Source: Bacillota bacterium | GTDB lineage: Bacteria > Bacillota > Bacilli > Paenibacillales > NBRC-103111 | Length of the DNA: 25,211 nucleotides | Reading direction: 5' to 3' | Assembly: GCA_023393235.1 (NCBI GenBank) | Contig: JAEWMH010000136.1 | Location: 1 to 25,211 of the forward strand | In this document: positions 6,938-15,898 of the stretch, piece by piece | How positions within the stretch are numbered: position 1 is the stretch's first letter | Layout: each line of letters starts with the position of its first letter | The notes under the pieces: generated by a model | Told to the model about the DNA's origin: nothing | Databases searched by the model: none | What the model saw: only the letters and a program-made list of their open reading frames with translations | Position numbers and translations under genes: made by a program

Positions 6938-9823
6938 ATGCAAAATGACCTTAACATGTGGCAAGCCCGCTGGATATGGGGCGGTGGTGCAGTCAGCCCC
7001 CGCAATGAATGGCGCTGCTTCCGTAAAACCTTTTTCTATGACAACGCAAACGGCAGCGCAAGCCTGAAGCTGACCGCCGATTCCCGGTACATCCTGTATG
7101 TAAATGGTGTACGTTTGGGGAGAGGGCCTGTCCGCTCCTGGCAATCCGCATTGTCTTATGACGAATATGATCTTACCGGCCTTCTCGTTCCGGGAGCCCG
7201 CAATGTTATTGCCGTGCTGGTCAGCCATTACGGAATTCCCACCTTCCAATATTTGCGGGGCAGAGGCGGGCTGCTGGTTCAGCTGGAAACCACCGGAGAA
7301 AAATCGCAGGTGGTGCTTGTTGCTGACGGGACATGGAAAACAGCGGTGTACGAAGGGATGAATCCCTTCACCTCCCGGATGTCCTGCCAACTGCCGTTTG
7401 TGGAATCGTTTGATGCCCGGGTGCAGGATGAAGCTTGGACTGGCTGCGGTTACGACGACAGTCACTGGGAATCGGCTGATGAGCTGGGGCCTGCCGGTAT
7501 GGAGCCCTGGACCGGACTTGTTCCCCGGGATATTCCTATGCTGACGGAAGAACCCGTTTATCCCGTGCGGGTGGAGGAGCTAAGCCGGGTACGGCCGCGG
7601 TCATGGGGAACCGTATTGGACCTGCGGAACCATTTTGTCCCCAATAGCCACTATCATGCCAATAACGTGCAATTTACCGGATACTTGGGCACCGTGATCC
7701 GTACAAAGGCTGCGACGAAAGCTACCATCGGCATGCCGGACGGCGGCCGAACCTCGGTTTCCATTAGCTTGAACGGCAGCTGGCTGGACTCTTCAGCCTG
7801 GTATGGGGAGATGGGAGAGCGTTATCTGGATGTGGAGCTGGCGGCGGGAGATACTTTTCTGCTTATGGATCTCAAGGGGACCATCCACGGTCACGGCTTT
7901 CATTTCGGGATTCACAGTAAGGAGGCCTTTCAGCTGCTTTCACCTCTTGGGGCGTCCGCAACCACCCCGTTTATCGGCATCGGACCCTTCAGCAGCTTTG
8001 AGGAAGCTGTGGAGGGGCAAACCTGGGACCCGGAGCCTGCCGAATATCTCCGAGCCCGAAACATTGCCGGTGTTGGGGATTTGAAGCAGTTCCGCGCGTG
8101 GATCAGACCCTTCCTTACAGAACATGTAAGTGACGAGGACCTGTTAGGGCTGTTTGTCTGGACCCCGGAGAGGACCCGCCTGCCGGTGCCCCACGCGCTG
8201 CAAAATGCAGTTATGGCCAATACAGCTTCTGCTGCCATTCCGCTTTTTCCCGGTGAGGATACGGAAATGGTGGTTGACTTTGGGCGTGAATATTCCGGTT
8301 ATGTGGAATTTGAATTGGAGGCGCCGGAGGGCACCATTCTGGATCTGTACGGCTTTGAATATATGAAAAACGGCTGGCGCCATCACACCTACCAATTGGA
8401 TAACACCATGCGCTACGTATGCCGGGAGGGCAAACAGCGGTATTCCTCCTCCATCCGCCGGGGCTTCCGTTATCTGGCTGTTGCAGTACGCAATGCCTCC
8501 GGGCCAGTGCGGCTGCACCGGGTGAACCTGCTGCAAAGCAACTATCCCGTGGCCCAAGTAGGCCGTTTCCACTCCTCCGATCCGATGCTAAACGATATAT
8601 GGGAAATCAGCCGCCACACCACCCGTTTGTGCATGGAGGACACCTTCGTGGATTGCCCGGCCTATGAGCAGGTGTTCTGGGTGGGAGACGCCCGCAACGA
8701 AGCCCTGGTGAATTATTATCTGTTCGGCGGAAGCGAAATCGTGAAGCGCTGCCTGAGGCTGGTGCCCGGCTCCCGGTTCCAGTCGGAGCTGTATGTGGAC
8801 CAGGTGCCCAGCGGATGGAATAGCGTCATTCCCAACTGGACCTTCTTCTGGATCACTGCATGTGCGGAGTATGTGCAGTTTACGGGAGACACAGACTTCG
8901 CGGCGGATATGTATCCCCATGTCCGCTCCACTCTGGACGCTTACCGCCAGCTGCTGGATGAGCATGGGTTGTTGAATATGAAGGGCTGGAACTTCCTGGA
9001 TTGGGCGCCCATTGACCAGCCCCGGGACGGCACAGTGGCCCACCAGAATATGTTCCTGGTGAAGGCGCTGGATACGGGAGCGGCTCTGGCGGATTACACA
9101 GACCGGGCCGCGGGAACGGAGCTGCGCCGGCAGGCGGAAGAGTTGAAAGCAGCCATCAACCGGCGGCTCTGGCGGGAAGAGAAGCAGGCCTATGTGGATT
9201 GTATCCATGCCGACGGCACCTTCTCCGATGTGTTCAGTATGCAGACCCAGGTGGCGGCATTCCTGGCCGGCGTGCCTGACGGGGAGAAGCAGAAGCGGGT
9301 GGCAGACATGATCCAATCCCCTCCGGCGGAGTTTGTCCAAATCGGCAGCCCGTTTATGTCCTTCTTCTATCACGAGGCGCTGGCCAAGCTGAACCGCTAC
9401 GATCTGCTCTTCGCCGATCTGCGCAGCCGGTACAGCGAGATGGTGGACGAGGAAGCCACCACCTGCTGGGAAACCTACCCCAAGCCGCTGCAGGAGCGGG
9501 CCCACCCGCTGGAGCTGACCCGCAGCCACTGCCATGCCTGGTCCGCCGGGCCTGGGTATTTCCTGGGCAGGCATGTGCTGGGTGTGCGCGGGGACAGCGA
9601 CGGCTGGAGCCGGATCATTGTGGAGCCGCAGGTCGGCTCCCTGGACTGGGCCCGCGGTGCCGTGCCCCTCCCCGGCGGCGGCCGGGTGGATGTGTCGTGG
9701 CAGACGGACAAAGGGAAGCGCACCATCCGTATCCGGGTGGAGGCTCCTGCGGCAGTGGAGCTTCAGGTGATTCCACCTGAAGGCTACACTGCAAGTGTGG
9801 AGGAAGTGCGGCTGAGCCAATAA
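6938..9823 (+). CDS. Alpha-L-rhamnosidase, GH78 type, cytoplasmic
   Basis: It hydrolyses terminal alpha-L-rhamnose from oligosaccharides or glycosides. The 961-residue protein has N-terminal beta-sandwich domains (about 1-400, including the rhamnosidase N domain with RYILYVNGVRLGRGPVRS), an (alpha/alpha)6 catalytic domain (about 540-880) and a C-terminal beta domain. The motif DCPAYEQVFWVGDAR begins at D572. E577 takes the place of the general acid in the GH78 DERxGWxGD motif, one residue shorter than the classic form, a variant I associate with GH78-like enzymes. E845 in TCWETYP matches the catalytic base position. There is no signal peptide. I prefer ATG 6938 (GGAGGG 11 nt upstream) over GTG 6926, which overlaps the ribosome binding site. 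It is transcribed away from the AraC gene and the pair forms a local regulon. Confidence 0.9.
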   Translation: MQNDLNMWQARWIWGGGAVSPRNEWRCFRKTFFYDNANGSASLKLTADSRYILYVNGVRLGRGPVRSWQSALSYDEYDLTGLLVPGARNVIAVLVSHYGIPTFQYLRGRGGLLVQLETTGEKSQVVLVADGTWKTAVYEGMNPFTSRMSCQLPFVESFDARVQDEAWTGCGYDDSHWESADELGPAGMEPWTGLVPRDIPMLTEEPVYPVRVEELSRVRPRSWGTVLDLRNHFVPNSHYHANNVQFTGYLGTVIRTKAATKATIGMPDGGRTSVSISLNGSWLDSSAWYGEMGERYLDVELAAGDTFLLMDLKGTIHGHGFHFGIHSKEAFQLLSPLGASATTPFIGIGPFSSFEEAVEGQTWDPEPAEYLRARNIAGVGDLKQFRAWIRPFLTEHVSDEDLLGLFVWTPERTRLPVPHALQNAVMANTASAAIPLFPGEDTEMVVDFGREYSGYVEFELEAPEGTILDLYGFEYMKNGWRHHTYQLDNTMRYVCREGKQRYSSSIRRGFRYLAVAVRNASGPVRLHRVNLLQSNYPVAQVGRFHSSDPMLNDIWEISRHTTRLCMEDTFVDCPAYEQVFWVGDARNEALVNYYLFGGSEIVKRCLRLVPGSRFQSELYVDQVPSGWNSVIPNWTFFWITACAEYVQFTGDTDFAADMYPHVRSTLDAYRQLLDEHGLLNMKGWNFLDWAPIDQPRDGTVAHQNMFLVKALDTGAALADYTDRAAGTELRRQAEELKAAINRRLWREEKQAYVDCIHADGTFSDVFSMQTQVAAFLAGVPDGEKQKRVADMIQSPPAEFVQIGSPFMSFFYHEALAKLNRYDLLFADLRSRYSEMVDEEATTCWETYPKPLQERAHPLELTRSHCHAWSAGPGYFLGRHVLGVRGDSDGWSRIIVEPQVGSLDWARGAVPLPGGGRVDVSWQTDKGKRTIRIRVEAPAAVELQVIPPEGYTASVEEVRLSQ

Positions 9824-10009
9824 CGGAAGCATTTTTCCGTTATTCAAGAGAGGAGCCGCTTATCCCAGCCGTTAGCGGAAGCCATTTTCCGCTAACGGCC
9901 TGATGCGGAAAGCTCCACGTCCGTTGAGCACGGTTTAGCGGAAATCTCCTTCGACTATCTAACGATCCCTCCCCATCCGGGAGATAATAGCGGAATATGG
10001 GTTCCGCTA
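9821..10009 (+). repeat. Array of four 22-nt hairpins (TARCGGAA - 6 nt - TTCCGYTA)
   Basis: Copies begin at 9821, 9873, 9936 and 9988 (spacing 52, 63, 52). Each is an 8-nt box, a 6-nt loop and the complementary box. The first starts in the rhamnosidase stop codon. The second extends to a perfect 13-bp stem (9868-9899). The third is degenerate (TTCGACTA as right arm). None has a T-run, so they are not simple terminators. They share the box sequence with the palindromic elements at 11.8, 18.1 and 24.3 kb. Confidence 0.85.
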
Positions 10010-10048
10010 AAAAATCTCGGCCCTTCTCCTCGGCCTCACTTTTACAAC

Positions 10049-10079
10049 AAAAAAACTCCGGATCACTATTGATCCGGAG
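10049..10079 (-). terminator. Terminator of the amino acid permease gene
   Basis: CTCCGGATCA and TGATCCGGAG form a perfect 10-bp stem with a 4-nt loop. On the minus strand it is followed by seven T. It serves the permease gene whose stop is at 10135. Confidence 0.9.
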
Positions 10080-10085
10080 GCTCCG

Positions 10086-10113
10086 ACCGGCCCAACCTCG
10101 GGCCGGTTTTTTT
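10086..10113 (+). terminator. Terminator of the rhamnosidase gene
   Basis: ACCGGCCC and GGGCCGGT form a perfect stem with a 6-nt loop, followed by seven T on the plus strand. It lies between the permease stop and the permease terminator, so the two convergent terminators are crossed: each gene's transcript reads through the opposite gene's hairpin first. Confidence 0.9.
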
Positions 10114-10134
10114 ATATTTTAGACTAAGCTGCTC

Positions 10135-11541
10135 CTATTTCCCGGTCCGGTTCAACGCGCTGTGGCGGTATCCATAAAGGAAATAGATGCCCAGGCCAAT
10201 AACCAGCCAAACTCCAAACGCCATCCACGTGAACATCTCCAGCTGCAGCATCAGGTAACCGCAGGAGAGTACGCTCAAGCTGGAAATCACAGGCACCCAA
10301 GGAACCCGGAAGCCGCGCCGGAGCTCCGGCTGGGTATGGCGCATCACCCATACGCCAAGGGATACCACAGAGAAGGCAAACAGCGTGCCGATGCTGGTCA
10401 GACTGGCCAGACGGCCCAGCGGAATGAATCCGGCAATCACAGTAACAACCGCACAAATCATCCAGGTATTTACCGCAGGTGTATGGGTTTTGGCGTTCAT
10501 GCGGGACAGAATACCCGGCAGCAGGCCGTCGCGGGACATGGCGTAGAACAAACGGGATTGTCCGAACAGCAGCACCAGCAGCACAGTGGTAATCCCGGCA
10601 ATGGCACCAAGGGACAGAAGACCGGCAGCCCAGTCCTGACCGATATATTCAAGGGCAAAAGCAACGGGGTTCTTGACGTTAAGATTCGTATAAGGCACAA
10701 TCCCCGTCAAAACCAGGGATACGGCAACATAGAGCAGCGTACAGATAGCCAAGGACGAAATAATGCCGATGGGCATGTCCCGCTGGGGATTGCGTACTTC
10801 CTCCGCCGCAGTGGATACACTGTCAAAGCCGATGTAAGCGAAGAAAATGGCGCTGGCTCCGGAGGCGACACCCTGGAAGCCGAAGGGCATAAAAGGCGTC
10901 CAGTTGGACGGCTTCACATACCAAACGCCGATCACAAGGAACAGCAATACAACCGCAATCTTAATGAACACCATGAGAGTGTTAAAACGGGCGGTTTCCT
11001 TCACGCCCCGGGTAAGCAGGAAGCCGATCAGGAGGATGATCGCTGCCGCCGGCAAATCAAAGTAGGTGCCGTTGGCCGGATCGAAGGCACTTGAAAGCGC
11101 ATGGGGAATATGCAGTCCGAAGCCGCTTAAGAGACTTTGGAAGTAGCCCGACCAACCGCTGGCCACAGCCGATGCGGCGACCCCGTATTCCAAGATCAGG
11201 TCCCAGCCGAGAATCCATGCCAGAAGCTCACCGAACGCAGCGTAGCTGTATGTGTACGCGCTTCCCGCCGCAGGGACGGTAGAGGCAAACTCCGAATAAC
11301 AGAGTGCGGCGAACACACAGGCAATACCTGCAATAATAAAAGATAAGACCAACGCCGGCCCGGCATGCTCCGCTGCCGCCACACCGGTAATAACAAAAAT
11401 ACCCGTGCCGATAATACAGCCCACACCCAGCATCGCAAGATCAAAGGCTCCCAGAGACTTGCTCAGCCTCACACCGCCGCCGTGACCCCCGTCATCCGCG
11501 CCGAGCAAAGTTGCAACGCTTTTCCTCCGAAACAAATTCAT
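10135..11541 (-). CDS. APC-superfamily amino acid permease (YfnA/cationic amino acid transporter type)
   Basis: This is a membrane transporter of amino acids, probably in symport with protons. The 468-residue hydrophobic protein has about 12 transmembrane helices. The first contains the APC signature GVGCIIGTGIFVITG (near residue 40), followed by AGPALVLSFIIAGIACVFAALCYSEFAS and PAAGSAYTYSYAAFGELLAWILGWDLILEYG, typical of the YfnA/CAT branch. The substrate cannot be read from sequence. I prefer ATG 11541 (MNLFRRK), which has GGAGAG 10 nt upstream; the in-frame ATG at 11559 lacks a ribosome binding site. It is transcribed alone. Upstream, TTGACC near 11630 could be a -35 box but its -10 partner is weak. 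No link to the sugar genes is evident. Confidence 0.92.
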   Translation of the reverse strand: MNLFRRKSVATLLGADDGGHGGGVRLSKSLGAFDLAMLGVGCIIGTGIFVITGVAAAEHAGPALVLSFIIAGIACVFAALCYSEFASTVPAAGSAYTYSYAAFGELLAWILGWDLILEYGVAASAVASGWSGYFQSLLSGFGLHIPHALSSAFDPANGTYFDLPAAAIILLIGFLLTRGVKETARFNTLMVFIKIAVVLLFLVIGVWYVKPSNWTPFMPFGFQGVASGASAIFFAYIGFDSVSTAAEEVRNPQRDMPIGIISSLAICTLLYVAVSLVLTGIVPYTNLNVKNPVAFALEYIGQDWAAGLLSLGAIAGITTVLLVLLFGQSRLFYAMSRDGLLPGILSRMNAKTHTPAVNTWMICAVVTVIAGFIPLGRLASLTSIGTLFAFSVVSLGVWVMRHTQPELRRGFRVPWVPVISSLSVLSCGYLMLQLEMFTWMAFGVWLVIGLGIYFLYGYRHSALNRTGK

Positions 11542-11813
11542 GCTGTTCGCACTCTCCATCCATTCAACGTTTCAATGCTTTACTTCGTTAAATCAAACTT
11601 GACATCCTTTGTTATTTTCTATTAAACAAGGGTCAATATCCGTGATCTTCATCACACAATACCGATTATTCACATATTGGTCAATTAATATTTTACCTGG
11701 CGCATCCAGTATGCCCCTCGGGAAGCGATGCTATGATTCTATAGAGCAGGAGCAGCTCCAGCAGCATAACAAAGCGATAACCGAACAAGGCAGCTCTTGG
11801 TGTGCATCCGCGC

Positions 11814-11996
11814 TAACGGAACTCAGCGACGATTAGAGACGGGAATCCGGCGTCCTGGCGCGCTAACGGAACTAAAGAGGGCTTAGCAAACTTAGTGAAG
11901 GAGATTGGGCGGCGAAACAGGCGCTAAGGAACTCTCTGTTCCGTTAAAATTCAAATGGGTTCGTTTTCAACCGCTAAGAGCTTCTGAGTTCCGTTA
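11814..11996. repeat. 183-bp palindromic repeat element, copy 1
   Basis: TAACGGAA occurs at 11814 and 11864, and the reverse complement TTCCGTTA at 11939 and 11989, giving offsets 0, 50, 125 and 175. The halves are imperfect inverted copies; each 50-bp unit continues with ACTCAG and CTTAG-like words. It fills the 511-bp gene-free stretch between the permease start (11541) and the ABC-operon terminator (12053). I see no gene there. Confidence 0.85.
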
Positions 11997-12052
11997 CGCA
12001 AAAAAGGATTTCCCGCCGCCTTCCCCCTTCCCCCCTTCTCGGTCCCAACAAC

Positions 12053-12086
12053 AAAAAAAAGACCCGCAGCCCAATTCCGCTGCGGG
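12053..12086 (-). terminator. Terminator of the sugar ABC operon
   Basis: On the minus strand CCCGCAGC and GCTGCGGG form a perfect 8-bp stem with an 8-nt loop, followed by TC and eight T. It lies 23 bp after the stop of the last permease gene. Confidence 0.95.
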
Positions 12087-12108
12087 CCTTGCATAAACCC
12101 ATCACATC

Positions 12109-12987
12109 TTACCCTTTCACCGCACCGATCATAACGCCCTTCACAAAATACTTCTGCAGGAACGGGTACACCACCAGAAGCGGCACCAGCATCACCACAA
12201 CCCCAGCGGACCGGATGGATTCCGGCGTAATCAGCTGCTGCGCCTCCTCCGGGCTGATATTGTTCAGGCTCTGCAGCAGGGACTGGTTGGCCACCATACT
12301 CTGCACCAGCACCGACAGATTGTATTTGGCCGTGGTGTTGATGTTGATGAGCAGGCTCTGGAAGGCATTCCAGTACCCCACGCCATAGAACAGCGTCAGG
12401 GTGGCCAGCACCGGCAGGGACAGAGGCAGCACGATTCTCGCCAGGAGGCGCATCTCACTGCAGCCGTCCATCTCGGCGGCTTCATAGAGCTCATCGGGAA
12501 TATTTTCGAAAAAGGATTTCAGCACCATCATGTTATAGGCGCTCACCAGACCCGGCAGCCACAAGGCCCAGTAGGTATCCAGGATGCCCAAGGCGCGGTT
12601 CACCAGAAAGCCGGGAATCAGGGGAACGCCCATAAGCATGGTAAACACGATGGCCATAGTCAGAAACTTTCGGGCATAGAAGAACTTGCGGGCCAGCGGA
12701 TAAGCCGCCAGAATGGTAAACACCATGCTGAACAGGACGCCGCCTGCCGTAATGACCACACTGTTTTGGAAGCTGCGCACAATAGGAGTGCCCTTAATCA
12801 GAGTTTCATACGATTCCAGCGTAAAATCCACCGGGAAGATGCCGACATTGCCGCTGGCGATGGCCCCGTAGCTGCTGAAGGAAAGAGACACGATATTCAT
12901 CAAGGGAAGCAGACAGCTCAAGGCAGCCAGAATCAGCAGGCAGTTGTTCACAATGTAAAAGATCCGTTCGCCTTTTGACATTCTCAT
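12109..12987 (-). CDS. Carbohydrate ABC transporter permease, LplC/YtcP type
   Basis: This is one of two membrane subunits of an oligosaccharide importer. The 292-residue protein has about six transmembrane helices and the cytoplasmic EAA loop YEAAEMDGCSEMRLLARIVLP that contacts the ATPase. The C-terminus ends KYFVKGVMIGAVKG, which is characteristic of this subgroup. I chose the ATG at 12987 (MRMSKGER) because AAAGGAG is 10 nt upstream. The longer frame starting at 13050 would overlap the previous gene by 47 bp and has no ribosome binding site. It is the last gene of a four-gene operon, 16 bp after the partner permease. No ATP-binding subunit is encoded, so a shared MsmX-type ATPase is presumed to lie elsewhere in the genome. 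Confidence 0.94.
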   Translation of the reverse strand: MRMSKGERIFYIVNNCLLILAALSCLLPLMNIVSLSFSSYGAIASGNVGIFPVDFTLESYETLIKGTPIVRSFQNSVVITAGGVLFSMVFTILAAYPLARKFFYARKFLTMAIVFTMLMGVPLIPGFLVNRALGILDTYWALWLPGLVSAYNMMVLKSFFENIPDELYEAAEMDGCSEMRLLARIVLPLSLPVLATLTLFYGVGYWNAFQSLLININTTAKYNLSVLVQSMVANQSLLQSLNNISPEEAQQLITPESIRSAGVVVMLVPLLVVYPFLQKYFVKGVMIGAVKG

Positions 12988-13003
12988 AGCGGGTAAGCTC
13001 CTT

Positions 13004-13981
13004 TCACCACAGGGATTGGTTAAATTTGCGGGCCAACTGGTTAGCGGCAAGCACCAGGGTGAAGCCGATCACCGACTCAAACAGCCCCATGGCGGTGGTA
13101 ATGCTGTACAGACCGCTCTGAATGCCGATGGTGAAAATGTAGGTGCTGATCACATTGGACACATCGGAGACTACAGCGTTCTGAAGGTTGTACACCTGAT
13201 CGAAGCCAACCTCCATGATCCGTCCCATGGACAGAATGGACATCAGCGTAATGACAGGCAGAATGCCGGGCAGGGTCACATGCCAGATTTGCTTCAGCTT
13301 GCCGGCCCCGTCAAGCGCAGCAGATTCATACAGATGGGGATCGATGCCCCCTACCGCCGCCAGATAAATGATTGCACTAAACCCGGCTTCCTTCCAGATT
13401 CCGGAGCCGAAGAAGATGGCCATCCACGAGCCGGTCTGGTATAAGAAGGTAATGGGCTCACCGCCCAGCTTAACGATCAAAGCATTGATAGCCCCTGCTT
13501 GAGTGCCGAACAGAGTCACCACGATGCCGCCGATAATAACCCAGGAGAAAAAGTGAGGCATATACAAAAGGGTTTGCACCGTTTTTTTCAGCCATGTTTT
13601 TCTGACTTCATTCAGCATCACGGCAATAAGAATCGGGAATGGAAAACCGATGACGATGGACAGGAGACTAATCATAAAGGTGTTGCGGATAATCAGAATC
13701 GTCTGGGGATTGCTGAAAATCATGCGGAAGTTATCCCAGCCTGCCCACGGGCTGCCCAGCACCCCTTGTACCAGGTTGTACTGCTTAAATGCAATAATAT
13801 TGCCCAGCATTGGAACATACTTGAAGGTGATGAAGAAAACCGCCACCGGCAAAAACATCAGAAGCAGCGGCATATTGCGCCGCAATCTTCCTTTGGAATT
13901 CCTTCTGAGGGCTGCACCTGCAGCCGGGCTTACCGCTCCGGGGATGCCGGCTTGTATGGTTTCATTCGCGCTCGATTTCAT
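13004..13981 (-). CDS. Carbohydrate ABC transporter permease, LplB/YteP type
   Basis: This is the second membrane subunit of the importer. The 325-residue protein starts with a basic tail (RRNSKGRLRRN), then six predicted transmembrane helices, with the EAA loop YESAALDGAGKLKQIWHVTLP. The phrase NIIAFKQYNLVQG following the first helix is typical of LplB-type permeases. The start ATG at 13981 overlaps the stop of the upstream lyase-like gene in an ATGA, and its AAAGGAG (7-nt spacing) lies inside that gene's last codons, so translation of the two is probably coupled. The longer frame to 14068 is rejected because it would lie deep inside the upstream gene. Confidence 0.94.
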   Translation of the reverse strand: MKSSANETIQAGIPGAVSPAAGAALRRNSKGRLRRNMPLLLMFLPVAVFFITFKYVPMLGNIIAFKQYNLVQGVLGSPWAGWDNFRMIFSNPQTILIIRNTFMISLLSIVIGFPFPILIAVMLNEVRKTWLKKTVQTLLYMPHFFSWVIIGGIVVTLFGTQAGAINALIVKLGGEPITFLYQTGSWMAIFFGSGIWKEAGFSAIIYLAAVGGIDPHLYESAALDGAGKLKQIWHVTLPGILPVITLMSILSMGRIMEVGFDQVYNLQNAVVSDVSNVISTYIFTIGIQSGLYSITTAMGLFESVIGFTLVLAANQLARKFNQSLW

Positions 13982-15837
13982 AATTCCGCTCCTTTCGGGA
14001 CTGCTCCGGGAACGGAAATCTCCCAGGCATGATAGTCCCACCGTATCCCGCCGAAGCCCGGCTTGCACTCCATGATGCCGCTGCCCAGCTCCGAATGGAG
14101 ATGCCGGTTATCCAGCAGAGGCCAGCCCTCATAATCCACATCTTCCCCATTAACCTGTCTTGCGCCATCATACCGGATAAAAAGTCGGTCTCCTCCCGGC
14201 ACGGTCAAGGCTACCTCCGGCAGGTCAGCCGCCAAATCTGCCTGGATGTCCGTCTCTTCCAGGACCTGCTTGCGGAAGCGTGCCAGCTCCAGATGGACTT
14301 GGGCGGATTCCGAATCCGACACCGGCTCCCGGATGAAACTGTCCGGCTCTGCCGTTACCACCAGCAGGGCATTGCGCAGGCCCGGGCTGCGCAGCCTCTT
14401 TTCTCCCGCCGCTTCCGTCCAGATCCAGGGCTTCAAGGTTTTAAAGGCAAACATCACAGTGCCGCCATGGGCAAACAGCCACCCGTCCTTTTCCTCCGAA
14501 ACAAGCACTGCCGAAGGGTCCAGGAAACCGTCAATGTAGGGATCCCGGTCCGAAGGAAAGGGCTGCCGCGGCCCGTATTGATAGCTCTCCCCGGGAGGAA
14601 TGTTATACAGTGCCACCAGCGCACCATTATGCTGCAGCACCTGCTCATACGGGGACGAGCCCAGCCACTTGCCTACATAATCCTCTGTCTCATGGCCAAA
14701 ATCCGGGAACGGATGGGTGAAAAAGAACGCACTCCGGTTCGCTTCCCCATCCCACATCAAGGACCAGCGTCTCATTTGGCCGGACCAGACAATATCTCCC
14801 TGCCTGCCGTCCCACATGCTTCCCAAGGTGTAACCGGGTGTAACCCAGCTCAGCTTGCGCACACCCCGGCGGCTGATATAGCCGTAGCCTTTGGCACCGC
14901 CGCTCCCCGCCTGATGGGTTTGGTGTCCATCATGGGCACGGTCCTCCCGGGCCGCCATATCATGGGTTTCCCGGTGAAGAAAGGCTTCATCCCGTTCCCG
15001 GGCCGCCGCCACCAGCGCATCGGGTACCCGGTAGCCGGACAATGCCAGAATGGAGCTGTAATGGGGCTCGCCTAAGGAGAGATCCGGTGTCCGCCCGCCA
15101 AAGTACAGCCAGGAGGAGGCGATCCCGCCCTCCGCAGCACCCTCTTCATTAGTGGGATGATAATCCCGGGAATGGGCTCCGGTGAACCGCCCGTTCTGCC
15201 AGTCCCCTGCCGTATTGGCCAGATACCAGTCCATCATCATACCTGCTTGCTTGGCCAGCTTCGAGTCCTCGGCAAAATCATACAGGCTGGCTAATGCGGT
15301 CAGATAAAACACACTATACGTAGTGGAATCGAACTCCCCTTGCCCGTAGCGGACCACCCGGGAGAAATAATGCTCCAAGTAGGAGACACATCTTTCTCTG
15401 ATCTCCGCTGCCAGCTCCCAATCGGGCCACCGCTGCGCAGCCAGTATGCCTGCCGCCGCATGCATGATTTTATGGTTCTCCGTGCCGCCCTCCATCCGGT
15501 AATGGTCCTTGGCGGTAAGATACGCCTTGATGTCTCCGGTGAGTCCTGCATCCATCAATCCGCCGAAGCGGTACAAACAATCCGCCAGCCCGTGGCGGAC
15601 AAACATGGACTCTCCTCCCGGATCCTTGCACACCTGGGCCAGACTCTCCAAAGCCCAGTCCTTATCCTTCCCTGCACCCAGCCGGCCGATAGCCAAAAAC
15701 ACATGTCTCCGGGAACGGTCCCACTCCGGCACTGCAAGCTCCGGCAGCTTCTCCAGCAGCAGCTGCGCCCGCCTGCGGAACTGTTCCTCCAGCGCTGTAT
15801 CCAGCGACAGTATTGCTCTTTCCTGATGGGTATTCAT
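13978..15837 (-). CDS. Uncharacterised (alpha/alpha)-toroid, polysaccharide-lyase-like enzyme
   Basis: This is a 619-residue cytoplasmic protein without a signal peptide. The first half is helix-rich and carries conserved-looking blocks TENHKIM (N121, H122), GEFDSTTYSVFYLTALASLYDFAED (Y174) and GAHSRDYH (H222, Y226). Asn/His plus Tyr in a helical toroid is the active-site pattern of several lyase families (heparinase II/III-like, PL8, PL27 and relatives). The second half (about 300-615) is beta-rich with many Trp, as in their beta-sandwich domains. I cannot assign a family. Its place between the binding protein and the permeases, with an ATGA overlap, says it acts on the imported sugar, perhaps an oligosaccharide with a uronic acid. 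ATG 15837 has GGAG at 8 nt; GTG 15846 overlaps that site. Confidence 0.75.
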   Translation of the reverse strand: MNTHQERAILSLDTALEEQFRRRAQLLLEKLPELAVPEWDRSRRHVFLAIGRLGAGKDKDWALESLAQVCKDPGGESMFVRHGLADCLYRFGGLMDAGLTGDIKAYLTAKDHYRMEGGTENHKIMHAAAGILAAQRWPDWELAAEIRERCVSYLEHYFSRVVRYGQGEFDSTTYSVFYLTALASLYDFAEDSKLAKQAGMMMDWYLANTAGDWQNGRFTGAHSRDYHPTNEEGAAEGGIASSWLYFGGRTPDLSLGEPHYSSILALSGYRVPDALVAAARERDEAFLHRETHDMAAREDRAHDGHQTHQAGSGGAKGYGYISRRGVRKLSWVTPGYTLGSMWDGRQGDIVWSGQMRRWSLMWDGEANRSAFFFTHPFPDFGHETEDYVGKWLGSSPYEQVLQHNGALVALYNIPPGESYQYGPRQPFPSDRDPYIDGFLDPSAVLVSEEKDGWLFAHGGTVMFAFKTLKPWIWTEAAGEKRLRSPGLRNALLVVTAEPDSFIREPVSDSESAQVHLELARFRKQVLEETDIQADLAADLPEVALTVPGGDRLFIRYDGARQVNGEDVDYEGWPLLDNRHLHSELGSGIMECKPGFGGIRWDYHAWEISVPGAVPKGAEL

Positions 15838-15898
15838 CAACCTCACTCCGTTTCCGCTCTTCCTTCAGCCCTTCTGTCTGCTCCGTAACCCCCTGGAA

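Noticed and set aside
8588..9847. 419-codon open frame opposite the rhamnosidase
   Set aside because: Antisense to catalytic motifs of the GH78 protein, without start signals or domain resemblance.
12988..13050. Longer N-terminus of the LplC-type permease
   Set aside because: Overlaps the end of the upstream permease gene, has no ribosome binding site, and reads as non-membrane sequence.
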